From assembly GCA_963618495.1 (NCBI GenBank), contig CAVESF010000040.1, positions 1 to 9,242 of the forward strand: 9,242 nt of DNA, read 5' to 3'. Source of the stretch: Apopatosoma sp963618495. GTDB lineage: Bacteria > Bacillota > Clostridia > Oscillospirales > CAG-272. Every line of letters begins with the position of its first letter. Positions within the stretch are counted from its first letter, which is position 1. The position numbers and the translations under genes are program-made. Below are positions 1-7,200 of the stretch, one piece after another. The notes under the pieces were generated by a model. It was not told the DNA's origin and did no database searches. It was given only the letters and a program-made list of their open reading frames with translations.

Positions 1-55
1 ACCCCAGACCAACCGGTTATGAGCCGGTTGCTCTAACCAACTGAGCTAAAGGCCC
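1..55 (-). tRNA. tRNA with CAU anticodon (elongator Met most likely), 3' part cut by window edge
   Basis: Read on the minus strand the sequence starts GGGCCTTTAGCTCAG, a normal acceptor strand followed by a D arm. The anticodon arm is a 5-bp stem ACCGG/CCGGT enclosing the 7-base loop CTCATAA, which gives anticodon CAU at 19-21. The variable loop and the start of the T arm (GGTCTGGGGT) follow, and then the window ends, so the 3' acceptor strand is not visible. CAU is used by elongator Met, initiator Met and the lysidine-modified Ile2 tRNA. The overall sequence looks most like clostridial elongator Met, but Ile2 cannot be excluded by eye. A dedicated promoter lies just upstream (90-118). Confidence 0.9.
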
Positions 56-89
56 ATGATTACGAGCGGCTTTTTGAGACCGCTTTGCT

Positions 90-118
90 ATTTTACCATG
101 ACTCGGCGTTTTTGTCAA
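90..118 (-). promoter_or_regulatory. Promoter of the CAU tRNA gene
   Basis: On the minus strand there is a -35 box TTGACA (113-118), a 17-base spacer and a -10 box TAAAAT (90-95). The predicted start is a G at about 83, leaving a leader of about 28 bases before the tRNA. It lies between recR and the tRNA, so the tRNA need not depend on read-through from the dnaX-recR operon. Confidence 0.75.
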
Positions 119-181
119 TAACTTTTATAAAATTTATCAAGATTTTTTAGCTGCCAAGCCAAAAACGCCATATGACATCGC

Positions 182-781
182 TTATTTTATTTCTCTTCTG
201 CCGTCAAGTGCGCGCATGAGCGTAACTTCATCGGCATATTCTATGCTCGCACCCACAGGGACGCCGTAAGCAAGGCGTGTTGTTCTTATTCCGAGCGGCG
301 CGACAAGCTTTGAAATATACATCGCCGTCGTTTCGCCCTCCACATTCGGATTTGTCGCGAGGATAAGTTCCTTTGCCTCTCCCTTGCCTATACGCTCGAG
401 AAGCTCCTTTATCCGAAGATTATCGGGACCTATTCCATCCATCGGAGAAAGCGCACCGCCCAGCACATGATAAAGTCCCTCATATTCCTTGACTTTCTCT
501 ATCGCCATGACGGTTTTGGCATCCTCGACAACGCAGATAAGCGACCTGTCGCGTCTCGGATCCGAGCATATCGAGCATATCGGCGCATCGGAAAGATTGC
601 CGCATATCTCGCAATTATGTATATCATGCTTTGCCGAGAGAAGACTTCTTGCAAATTCTTCGACATCGGCTTCGCTCATATCGAGAACGGAAAGCGCATA
701 GCGCACCGCCGTTTTATATCCGACGCCCTTGAGCCTGCCGAATTGCTCTATCAGCTTCTGCAAAGGCAAAATATAATCCAT
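182..781 (-). CDS. recR: Recombination mediator protein RecR
   Basis: RecR acts in the cytoplasm with RecO and RecF to load RecA at single-stranded gaps during recombinational repair. The 199-aa product has the usual length and domain order. A helix-hairpin-helix segment lies near residues 12-30. A C4 zinc finger follows with Cys57, Cys60, Cys69 and Cys72. Next is a Toprim domain from about residue 80, with the acidic VVED segment at 84-87 and NPNVEGE at 144-150. The C-terminal GVPVGASIE segment (173-181) matches the family's Walker B-like region. The ATG is preceded by GGAGGG with 4 bases of spacing. It is the last gene of the operon and starts 36 bases after ybaB. I see no convincing intrinsic terminator after it; the AT-rich DNA that follows holds the tRNA promoter. 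Confidence 0.97.
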   Translation of the reverse strand: MDYILPLQKLIEQFGRLKGVGYKTAVRYALSVLDMSEADVEEFARSLLSAKHDIHNCEICGNLSDAPICSICSDPRRDRSLICVVEDAKTVMAIEKVKEYEGLYHVLGGALSPMDGIGPDNLRIKELLERIGKGEAKELILATNPNVEGETTAMYISKLVAPLGIRTTRLAYGVPVGASIEYADEVTLMRALDGRREIK

Positions 782-817
782 GTTTCCCTCCGAAAAATGC
801 TTTACGCTATGGTTTTA

Positions 818-1168
818 TCAGAAAAGACCCGGCATGCCGGAAAGCCCGCCGAATGCTCCCGTTATCTTCTCCATTTCGGCGTTTGTCGTATCTTCGACAC
901 GCTTTATCGCTTCGTTTACGCCTGCCACGAGTATGTCGGAAAGAGTTTCCACATCGTCGGGATCTACTATTTCGGGATCGATTCTGATAGAGAGAATCTC
1001 TTTCTTGCCGTTTATCTTAATCTGAACAACGCCGCCACCCGCGGAAATATCGTATTCTCTCGTTTCAAGCTCCGCCTGAAGTGCCGCCATATCCTCCTGC
1101 ATCTTCTGCGCCTGCTTGATCATCTGATTCATGGAGGGACCTCCCCCTCCCGGTATTCTTGCTTTCAT
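818..1168 (-). CDS. ybaB: YbaB/EbfC family nucleoid-associated protein
   Basis: This small DNA-binding protein is found next to dnaX and recR in very many bacteria. EbfC/YbaB homologues form dimers that bind and bend DNA without strong sequence demand; the precise role in replication or repair is not settled. The 116-aa product has the family layout: a Gly-rich N-terminus (residues 6-10), a long amphipathic helix (about 13-38, MNQMIKQAQKMQ onwards), the beta segment with GGGVVQIKINGKKEI (44-58), a second long helix (about 71-103), and a Gly/Met-rich tail ending GMPGLF. The ATG is preceded by GAGGAG at 9 bases, which supports Met1 rather than Met13. It lies 27 bases after an unrelated surface-protein gene and 36 bases before recR, so it is probably cotranscribed with both. 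Confidence 0.95.
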   Translation of the reverse strand: MKARIPGGGGPSMNQMIKQAQKMQEDMAALQAELETREYDISAGGGVVQIKINGKKEILSIRIDPEIVDPDDVETLSDILVAGVNEAIKRVEDTTNAEMEKITGAFGGLSGMPGLF

Positions 1169-1195
1169 ATTTTCATTCTCCTCTTATAAATAATC

Positions 1196-1840
1196 TTAAT
1201 CTCTTTGCTTATTTTTCAAGAAAATCAAAGCCACAACCGCAAATGCGGCTACGGTAATTGTCACAAAAATGGCAATTATTATTATTGAAGCGTCGAATCC
1301 GCCCGTATCGGAAGGATCAACCTTGGCATCAGCAGCTTCAGTAGCAACAGTAGCGTCAGTATCAACATTACCTGTATCTGCCGTGCTATTATCAGTGCGG
1401 CTGTCTGTTTCCGCATCGTCTCTCAGAATTCCGTCATTTCCAAAATCATATGTTTTTCCGTCAATTGTGCAACGATTCTTTACAATATTATTATTTACCA
1501 CATAGTAGACATTGCCGTTGACTATAACAAATGTATTTGTCAACATGCCTTGATTTCCGCCATCGGCAAAACGATACATCATGTCGCCGTCAAGATAATA
1601 ACCCGTATAATTTTCTTTGCGGACATCCGAACAAAGCGCGCATGTATAATTGACATATGCGCTCTGTCTGTCTTCGGAAACAACAAGCCTGCCGGAATCG
1701 TAAACATGCGTGCAGGACTGATTCTCCGTCAGATCTTTGAAAGTACCTCTATAGGTTTCCGCATTCAACGCCATGCAGAGCAGGCAGGTGAGCATCGTCA
1801 CAAAAGTCGCAAAAATCAATACTTTTTTTATTTTGTTCAT
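1196..1840 (-). CDS. Secreted, C-terminally membrane-anchored protein of unknown function
   Basis: I do not recognise a named family for the whole protein. The 214 residues begin with a Sec-type signal peptide (KIKK, then a hydrophobic run to about residue 24, with probable cleavage after ALNA near residue 27). A short extracellular part carries Cys43-x-His45 and Cys67-x2-Cys70, a pattern reminiscent of the small Cys/His modules repeated in clostridial surface proteins. At about 98-139 there is one Tyr/Asn/Gly-rich unit (NGNVYYVVNNN, then IDGKTYDFGNDGIL) resembling a single glucan- or cell-wall-binding repeat. A Thr/Asp/Ala-rich stalk (140-181) leads to one transmembrane segment (about 184-207) and a basic tail KNKQRD; there is no LPXTG sorting motif. 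The ATG overlaps the dnaX stop as ATGA, suggesting translational coupling, with only a weak purine-rich site (AGAGGCG) upstream. The gene looks more AT-rich than its neighbours and sits between dnaX and ybaB, where no gene is usual. Expression is inferred from the operon position. Confidence 0.8.
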   Translation of the reverse strand: MNKIKKVLIFATFVTMLTCLLCMALNAETYRGTFKDLTENQSCTHVYDSGRLVVSEDRQSAYVNYTCALCSDVRKENYTGYYLDGDMMYRFADGGNQGMLTNTFVIVNGNVYYVVNNNIVKNRCTIDGKTYDFGNDGILRDDAETDSRTDNSTADTGNVDTDATVATEAADAKVDPSDTGGFDASIIIIAIFVTITVAAFAVVALIFLKNKQRD

Positions 1841-3450
1841 GTCGCCTCTGCCTTTCCGAATTCTTCAAATTTCTTTATAAGCTCTTCCATCGGCTCGCCG
1901 AGCAGGTTTTCAGCCTTTTCCTGCTCAAGACAGAGGATATTTTCAGGCAGGAAGTCCTTCCCCGTCACTTCTTTTATTGCAGAGGAAACATCGCTCTTGC
2001 GCTTGTCGTTCATCAGGCTTATGCCGAACGGCTTATCGAAAACTATATACAGACTTCCGTCGCCCTCGAACGCCGCAGAACCCCGTATAAATGAGCCGAG
2101 CGCCATATCCGAAGCTACGATGCGCTTAACCACATCGCCCCAGCGGCGCAGCGGAATCTTTCCGAAAGCCGATTCCTTTGCCGTTTCTGCGGGCTTGCTT
2201 TCAGCCGGATTTTCCGCTGTCGGCGCATTTCCCGCCGTTCCCGATGTAAGCGGGCTTTCCTCCCTTGGTGCTTCTGCCGCAGGTGTGGCGTGAGAAGCGG
2301 GTGATGCAGATGCTACGCGTGCCGTCTCCGCTCTCGGCTTCGGTGCCGCTCCTTGAACATATGTCGCCTCCTGTGCGGGAACAGCAGGCTCCGGCTCGCA
2401 GGCGCGTATCAGCGCCATCTCGGCATAGATTTTTGCCGAGGCTGGAATCTTCTGCATATTGCTTTCGGTTGTTATGAATATATCGAGTATGCGAAAAAGC
2501 GTTCCCGCATCGTAATGCTCCGCATATTCCGCGGCGGGTCTGTCTGCCCCGACTTTGCCGCGCGAGCTGATATAAACTAGCATATCGCGATAGAAAGAGA
2601 TAAGCTCGCGCCAGAAAACGGCGATATCGCGCGAGGAATTGTATATTTCGTCCGTTATTTCGAGTGCTCTTGCCGCGTCTCCCTCAAAGACAGCCGTGCA
2701 TATCTCACCGAGAAGCTTTGACGAAGCCGCGCCGAGCATGGATGAAGCGGATTCGAGCGTTATTCTGCTGCCCGTTCCCGAGCAGTATTCGAGCATATTC
2801 AGCGCGTCGCGCACAGCGCCCTGCGAAAGCCCCGCGATAAGCTTCAGTGCCTCCGCCTCGGCTTCTATTCCCTCTCCTGCGCAGACCTTTTCCATTCGCC
2901 TTACCATATCGTCAGGCGAAACGCGATGAAAATCAAAGCGCTGGCATCTCGAGAGCACCGTCGCGGGAATCTTATGCAGTTCCGTCGTTGCGAGGATGAA
3001 AAGCACATGCTCGGGCGGCTCCTCGAGAGTTTTAAGCAGTGCGTTGAAAGCCGAGATAGAGAGCATATGCACCTCGTCGATGATGTAGACGCGGTATTTC
3101 AGCTCTGCGGGCGTGTAGACCACGGCATCGCGGATATCGCGGATATCATCAACACCGTTGTTGCTCGCCGCATCCATTTCTATCACATCGGTGCAGTTGC
3201 CGCTGTCTATACTGCGGCAGGCGGCGCACTTGCCGCACGGGTCTCCGTTCACGGGAGAAAGGCAGTTTGCCGCCTTGGCTATTATCTTGGCGCAGGTGGT
3301 TTTTCCCGTTCCTCTGGGACCGCAGAAAAGATATGCATGAGATATCCTGCCTGCCTGCACTTCGCTTTTCAGCACAGAGGTGATATGGTCCTGCCCTACG
3401 ACATCCTCAAATACCGCAGGCCGCCATTTTCTGTATAGTGCCTGATACAT
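1837..3450 (-). CDS. dnaX: DNA polymerase III subunit gamma/tau
   Basis: This is the clamp-loader ATPase that opens and loads the beta sliding clamp and links the polymerase cores at the replication fork. The 537-aa protein begins MYQALYRKWRP, the hallmark DnaX N-terminus. The Walker A motif GPRGTGKT lies at residues 44-51. The zinc module follows with Cys63, Cys72, Cys75 and Cys78. The Walker B motif YIIDEVH is at 122-128, ATTE at 154-157 and the SRC arginine-finger motif at 167-169. A Pro/Ala/Glu-rich linker separates the clamp-loader part from a tau-like C-terminal domain. The open frame continues 54 codons upstream, but that part lies inside the SRP RNA; GGGAGGG placed 7 bases before this ATG fixes the start. 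I see no A-rich slippery heptamer of the E. coli type, so a separate gamma product is not predicted. The stop codon overlaps the next gene's ATG. Confidence 0.97.
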   Translation of the reverse strand: MYQALYRKWRPAVFEDVVGQDHITSVLKSEVQAGRISHAYLFCGPRGTGKTTCAKIIAKAANCLSPVNGDPCGKCAACRSIDSGNCTDVIEMDAASNNGVDDIRDIRDAVVYTPAELKYRVYIIDEVHMLSISAFNALLKTLEEPPEHVLFILATTELHKIPATVLSRCQRFDFHRVSPDDMVRRMEKVCAGEGIEAEAEALKLIAGLSQGAVRDALNMLEYCSGTGSRITLESASSMLGAASSKLLGEICTAVFEGDAARALEITDEIYNSSRDIAVFWRELISFYRDMLVYISSRGKVGADRPAAEYAEHYDAGTLFRILDIFITTESNMQKIPASAKIYAEMALIRACEPEPAVPAQEATYVQGAAPKPRAETARVASASPASHATPAAEAPREESPLTSGTAGNAPTAENPAESKPAETAKESAFGKIPLRRWGDVVKRIVASDMALGSFIRGSAAFEGDGSLYIVFDKPFGISLMNDKRKSDVSSAIKEVTGKDFLPENILCLEQEKAENLLGEPMEELIKKFEEFGKAEAT

Positions 3451-3465
3451 TTTCCTTCCCTCCCG

Positions 3466-3499
3466 AAAATAAAAAGCGAGGTATAAAATCAGACCATAC
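3466..3499 (-). terminator. Candidate SRP-RNA terminator: 3' arm of the precursor helix plus U-rich tract
   Basis: The minus-strand bases from 3499 to 3475 pair with the 5' end of the same transcript (3780 to 3756) over 25 positions with a single A-C mismatch. They run straight into TTTTATTTT (3474-3466). A long helix followed by a U-rich tract is the form of an intrinsic terminator, although this one encloses the entire SRP RNA. The dnaX ribosome binding site starts two bases later, so dnaX expression would need read-through, RNase III cutting of a longer transcript, or an internal promoter that I cannot identify. Confidence 0.5.
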
Positions 3500-3765
3500 A
3501 CCGAAAACTCGAAATGAACTTCCATGCGCTTTCCGCAGTCTCCGCTCGGAGCAGGCAACCCCACGGCACACCGGTGGCACTGCTTAATGCTGCTTGATTC
3601 CTCACCTGACATGGTTCACAGCTACCGATTGCGCGGGACCCACCCGTCATCGCGGAGATTATGCGGTGCAGACCACACAAATCCACCCCTCATAATCGGA
3701 AACCATCCCTGCTGTAGCGGATTGCAGGTACAGGGCACCGCTAATTCCCCGACCGGTATGGTCTG
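3490..3765 (-). ncRNA. ffs: Signal recognition particle RNA, large (Bacillus scRNA-type) form
   Basis: This is the RNA scaffold of the signal recognition particle. It binds Ffh and directs ribosomes making membrane and secreted proteins to FtsY. The core of about 276 nt is close to the length of the B. subtilis scRNA (about 270 nt). Near the 5' end, on the minus strand, it carries the Alu-domain block AGCGGTGCCCTGTACCTGC followed by AATCCGCT. The Ffh-binding helix 8 (about 3580-3612) shows ATGTCAGG, then a GGAA tetraloop (3598-3601) closed by a TGA/TCA stem, then AGCAGCATTAAG. The 5' and 3' ends are complementary. Position directly upstream of dnaX matches Bacillus (scr-dnaX-ybaB-recR). Exact mature ends are not visible; the limits given are the base of the CAGACCATAC/GTATGGTCTG helix. 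Confidence 0.95.
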
Positions 3766-3786
3766 ATTTTATATCTCGCTTTGTTT

Positions 3787-3815
3787 ATTATAGCAGAAAA
3801 GATTGATTTTTGCAA
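3787..3815 (-). promoter_or_regulatory. SRP RNA (and probably dnaX operon) promoter
   Basis: On the minus strand there is TTGCAA (3810-3815), a 17-base spacer and TATAAT (3787-3792). The predicted first base is an A at about 3780. That is exactly where the complementarity between the two ends of the SRP precursor begins. The sequence upstream is rich in A and T tracts, as in strong stable-RNA promoters. Confidence 0.8.
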
Positions 3816-3878
3816 TACCAAAATGAAAGTTATATAAAATTTTTTGCTGTTTGCGGGCAAAAATAAGAAAAAAAGCTG

Positions 3879-3907
3879 TTGACAACGGCTCTTTACCGTA
3901 TTATAAT
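3879..3907 (+). promoter_or_regulatory. ileS-mscL promoter
   Basis: A perfect consensus promoter: TTGACA (3879-3884), a 17-base spacer and TATAAT (3902-3907). Transcription should begin at about 3913-3915, giving an untranslated leader of nearly 300 bases that contains the T-box. It diverges from the SRP RNA promoter; the two -35 boxes are 63 bases apart, separated by AT-rich DNA. Confidence 0.85.
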
Positions 3908-3914
3908 ATAAAAT

Positions 3915-4164
3915 GTATATACCTGCAAATGCAAAGACGGAGAGAGTAGCATCCGAAGAAAGTCCAAAGCGAGCCGAAGACGGTGAGAGTTCGGCGGCAA
4001 GTAACCTCATGCGAAAATCACTCCCGAGCATCGCTGCCGAAAGGCTGTTCCGATTAAGCACGCGACGGCGTCCCGCCGTAATACGGGAAGCATATAAATG
4101 TATGCGAACGGGTGGTTAAGCGACGCTTTTTTGCGCCGTCCCGATTGCGGACGGTGCTTTTTTT
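3915..4164 (+). promoter_or_regulatory. T-box leader sensing uncharged tRNA-Ile
   Basis: T-box leaders bind uncharged tRNA and then let transcription continue. Stem I starts with GAGAGAGTAG. The GCAT/ATGC helix (3949-3952 with 4009-4012) closes above the specifier loop. The GCGAAAATCACTCCCGAGC segment places the specifier codon ATC (Ile) at 4017-4019, in the position and context usual for stem I. The distal hairpin GCCGAA/TTCGGC (3973-3978 with 3990-3995) carries the GACGGTGAGAG loop. A small hairpin GCATA/TATGC (4090-4094 with 4101-4105) fits stem III. The T-box proper is CGGGTGGTTAAGCG (4109-4122); its TGGT (4113-4116) is complementary to the ACCA end of tRNA-Ile. In the antiterminator, CGGG pairs with CCCG (4140-4143) around the 7-base bulge, and CGC pairs with GCG (4124-4126 with 4133-4135). 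This excludes the downstream terminator. The bulge ends TAA instead of the common ACC. Confidence 0.93.
4133..4164 (+). terminator. T-box-controlled attenuator of ileS
   Basis: The 9-bp stem GCGCCGTCC/GGACGGTGC (one G-U pair, 7-base loop) is followed directly by seven T residues (4158-4164). Its 5' strand is also the 3' strand of the antiterminator, so the two folds are mutually exclusive. It ends 45 bases before the ileS ATG. Confidence 0.92.
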
Positions 4165-4209
4165 GATTTTGCGGTAAAAAAGAAGAATTTATTCGGGAGG
4201 AAAAATTTC

Positions 4210-7200
4210 ATGTACGAAAAAGTGCCCGCGAATCTGAATTTCGTGGAGAGAGAAAAAAAGGTCGAGCAGTTCTGGCGCGACAATAAGATATTCGAAAAGA
4301 GCATCGAAGCGCGCGAGGGCTGTCCTGATTATACATTCTATGACGGACCCCCTACGGCAAACGGAAAGCCGCATATAGGTCATGTGCTCACGCGCGTAAT
4401 CAAGGATATGATTCCCCGCTATCAGACAATGAAAGGCAAAAAAGTTCTCCGCAAGGCGGGCTGGGATACGCACGGGCTTCCCGTCGAGCTTGAAGTGGAA
4501 AAGATGCTCGGGCTGGACGGTAAGGACCAGATAGAAAAATACGGCATCGAGCCTTTCATCAGGAAATGCCGCGAGAGCGTATGGAAATACAAGGGAATGT
4601 GGGAGGATTTCTCCGGCATCGTCGGCTTCTGGGCTGATATGGAACATCCCTATATCACATATACGGACGAATATATTGAGTCCGAATGGTGGGCGCTCCG
4701 TCAGATATGGGACAAAGGTCTGCTCTACAAAGGCTTCAAGATCGTTCCCTATTGCCCCCGTTGCGGCACACCGCTCTCCAGCGCCGAGGTTGCTCAGGGC
4801 TATAAGGATGTCAAGGAACGCTCCGCAGTCGCCCGCTTCAAGGTAAAGGGCGAAGACGCACATTTCCTCGCGTGGACTACAACTCCGTGGACGCTTCCCT
4901 CCAATGTCGCGCTCTGCGTAAATCCCCGCGAAACATATGTCAAAGTAAAGGCGGCGGACGGTTATACCTATTATATGGCAAAGGCTCTGCTCGACAGCGT
5001 TCTCGGCAAGCTCGCGCATGACGATACTCCCGCCTATGAGATAATCGAGGAATACACGGGAAAAGAGCTTGAATATAAGGAATACGAGCCGCTCTTCGAT
5101 TTTGCGCTCGATATCATAGATAAGCAGGGCAAAAAGGCATATTATGTCACCTGCGCAGACTATGTAACGCTCACGGACGGTACCGGTATCGTTCATATCG
5201 CACCCGCTTTCGGTGAAGACGACGCAAATGTCGGCAAGGTATATGACCTGCCTTTCGTTCAGCTTGTGGACGGCAAGGGCGAAATGACAAAGGAAACTTC
5301 ATATGCGGGACTTTTCGTAAAGAAAGCCGACCCGCTCGTGCTCGCCGACCTCGAAAAGAAAGGACTTCTCTTCGACGCGCCGAAGTTTGAGCACAGCTAT
5401 CCGCACTGCTGGAGATGCGACACTCCTCTCATCTACTACGCAAGAGAATCATGGTATATCCGCGAGAGCGCCGTAAAAGAAGACCTGCTCCGCAACAATG
5501 CGACCATAAACTGGATTCCAGAATCCATCGGCACAGGCAGATTCGGAAACTGGCTCGAAAATATTCAGGACTGGGCGATATCGCGCAACCGCTACTGGGG
5601 CGCGCCGCTCAATATATGGGAATGCGAATGCGGTCATCGTCACTGCGTCGGCAGTCGCGAGGAGCTCTATGAAATGAGCGGCGACGAACGCGCAAAGACA
5701 GTCGAGCTTCACCGCCCGTATATCGATGAGATAACGATAAAATGCCCGAAGTGCGGCAAGCCTATGAAGCGCGTACCCGAAGTTCTCGACTGTTGGTTTG
5801 ACTCGGGTGCAATGCCTTTTGCGCAGTATCACTATCCTTTTGAAAACAAAGAGCTTTTCTTAAGCCACTTCCCCGCTCAGTTCATCTCCGAGGCTGTGGA
5901 CCAGACGCGCGGTTGGTTCCATTCACTGCTCGCCGTTTCAACGCTCGTTTTCAATAAGGCTCCTTATGAAAATGTCATCGTTCTCGGTCATGTTCAGGAC
6001 GAAAGCGGTCAGAAAATGTCAAAATCGAAAGGCAATGCGGTAGACCCGTTTGACGCGCTCGCCAAGCACGGCGCCGATGCGATACGCTGGTATTTCTATT
6101 CAAACAGCGCTCCGTGGCTGCCCAATAAGTTCCATGACGCCGCAGTGACCGAGGGTCAGCGCAAGTTCATGGGAACGCTCTGGAATACTTACGCTTTCTT
6201 CGTTCTCTATGCGAATATCGACGAGTTCGACGCAACGAAATATACGCTTGATTATGAGAAGCTTCCCGTCATGGACAAGTGGGTGCTCTCCAAGCTCAAT
6301 TCGCTGATAAAAGAAGTTGACAGCGACCTCGGCAATTACCGCATAACGGAAACGGCACGCGCCCTCTCCGATTTTGTGGACAAGCTTTCAAACTGGTATG
6401 TCCGCCGTTCGCGCGAGCGCTTCTGGGTAAGCGATATGACAGAGGACAAGATAAACGCCTATATGACGCTCTATACCGTCCTCGTCACATTCTGCAAGCT
6501 CGCCGCTCCGATGATTCCTTTCATGACAGAGGATATATATCAGAATCTCGTGCGCAGCATCGACAAGTCCGTGCCCGAGAGCATTCACCTCTGCGATTTC
6601 CCGCAGGCAAACGAAGTGCATATCGATGCCGAGCTTGAAGCGAGAATGGATGAAGTACTCGATATCGTTGTTCTCGGCAGAGCCTGCAGAAACAGCGCCT
6701 CAATCAAAAACCGCCAGCCTATCGGAGTTATGTATGTCAAGGCGGAAAAGGCGCTTCCCGAATATTTTGTCGAGATAGTAGCCGATGAATTGAATGTCAA
6801 GAAAGTCGAATTCGTTTCCGATGCCGCTTCGTTTACAAGCTATTCATTCAAGCCGCAGCTCCGTACAGTCGGTCCGAAATACGGAAAATATCTCGGCAAG
6901 ATAAAAACCATGCTCGCAGAGATAGACGGCAATGCCGCAATGGCAGAGCTCCGCGATACAGGCAAGCTGAAGCTTGACCTCGGCGATACCGTTGCCGAGC
7001 TTTCCGAGGATGATTTGCTCATAGAATCCGCTCAGATACCCGGCTATGAGGCCCTCTCGGATAACAATGTTACCGTCGCTCTCGATACAAATCTCACACC
7101 CGAGCTTATAGAAGAGGGCTTTGTACGCGAGATAGTCAGCAAGATTCAGACCATGCGCAAGGATTCCGGCTTTGAGGTTATGGATAATATCAATATCTAT

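Noticed and set aside
65..84. AGCGG/CCGCT hairpin as a terminator for recR
   Set aside because: The stem is 5 bp, no U tract follows on the minus strand, and it lies downstream of the tRNA promoter where transcription restarts.
467..1189. 240-codon plus-strand frame across recR and ybaB
   Set aside because: Antisense to two clearly identified genes, crosses their intergenic gap, and encodes no recognisable protein.
2150..2420. Programmed frameshift in dnaX that would yield a short gamma subunit
   Set aside because: I looked for an A-rich slippery heptamer on the coding strand in the linker region and saw none; Bacillus-type DnaX is normally made as tau only.
3451..3612. 54-codon N-terminal extension of dnaX starting at an ATG at 3612
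   Set aside because: The extension is the SRP RNA read in frame (its ATG belongs to the conserved ATGTCAGG of helix 8). The family N-terminus MYQALYRKWRP and a GGGAGGG site place the real start at 3450.
3840..3863. TTTTTGC/GCAAAAA inverted repeat between the divergent promoters
   Set aside because: Only 7 bp, AT-rich and upstream of both transcripts; may be an A-tract effect of promoter DNA. Not enough to call an operator.
4189..5196. Long minus-strand open frame of 335 codons opposite ileS
   Set aside because: It is a shadow of ileS: no recognisable protein features and no ribosome site. The plus-strand frame has every IleS motif.
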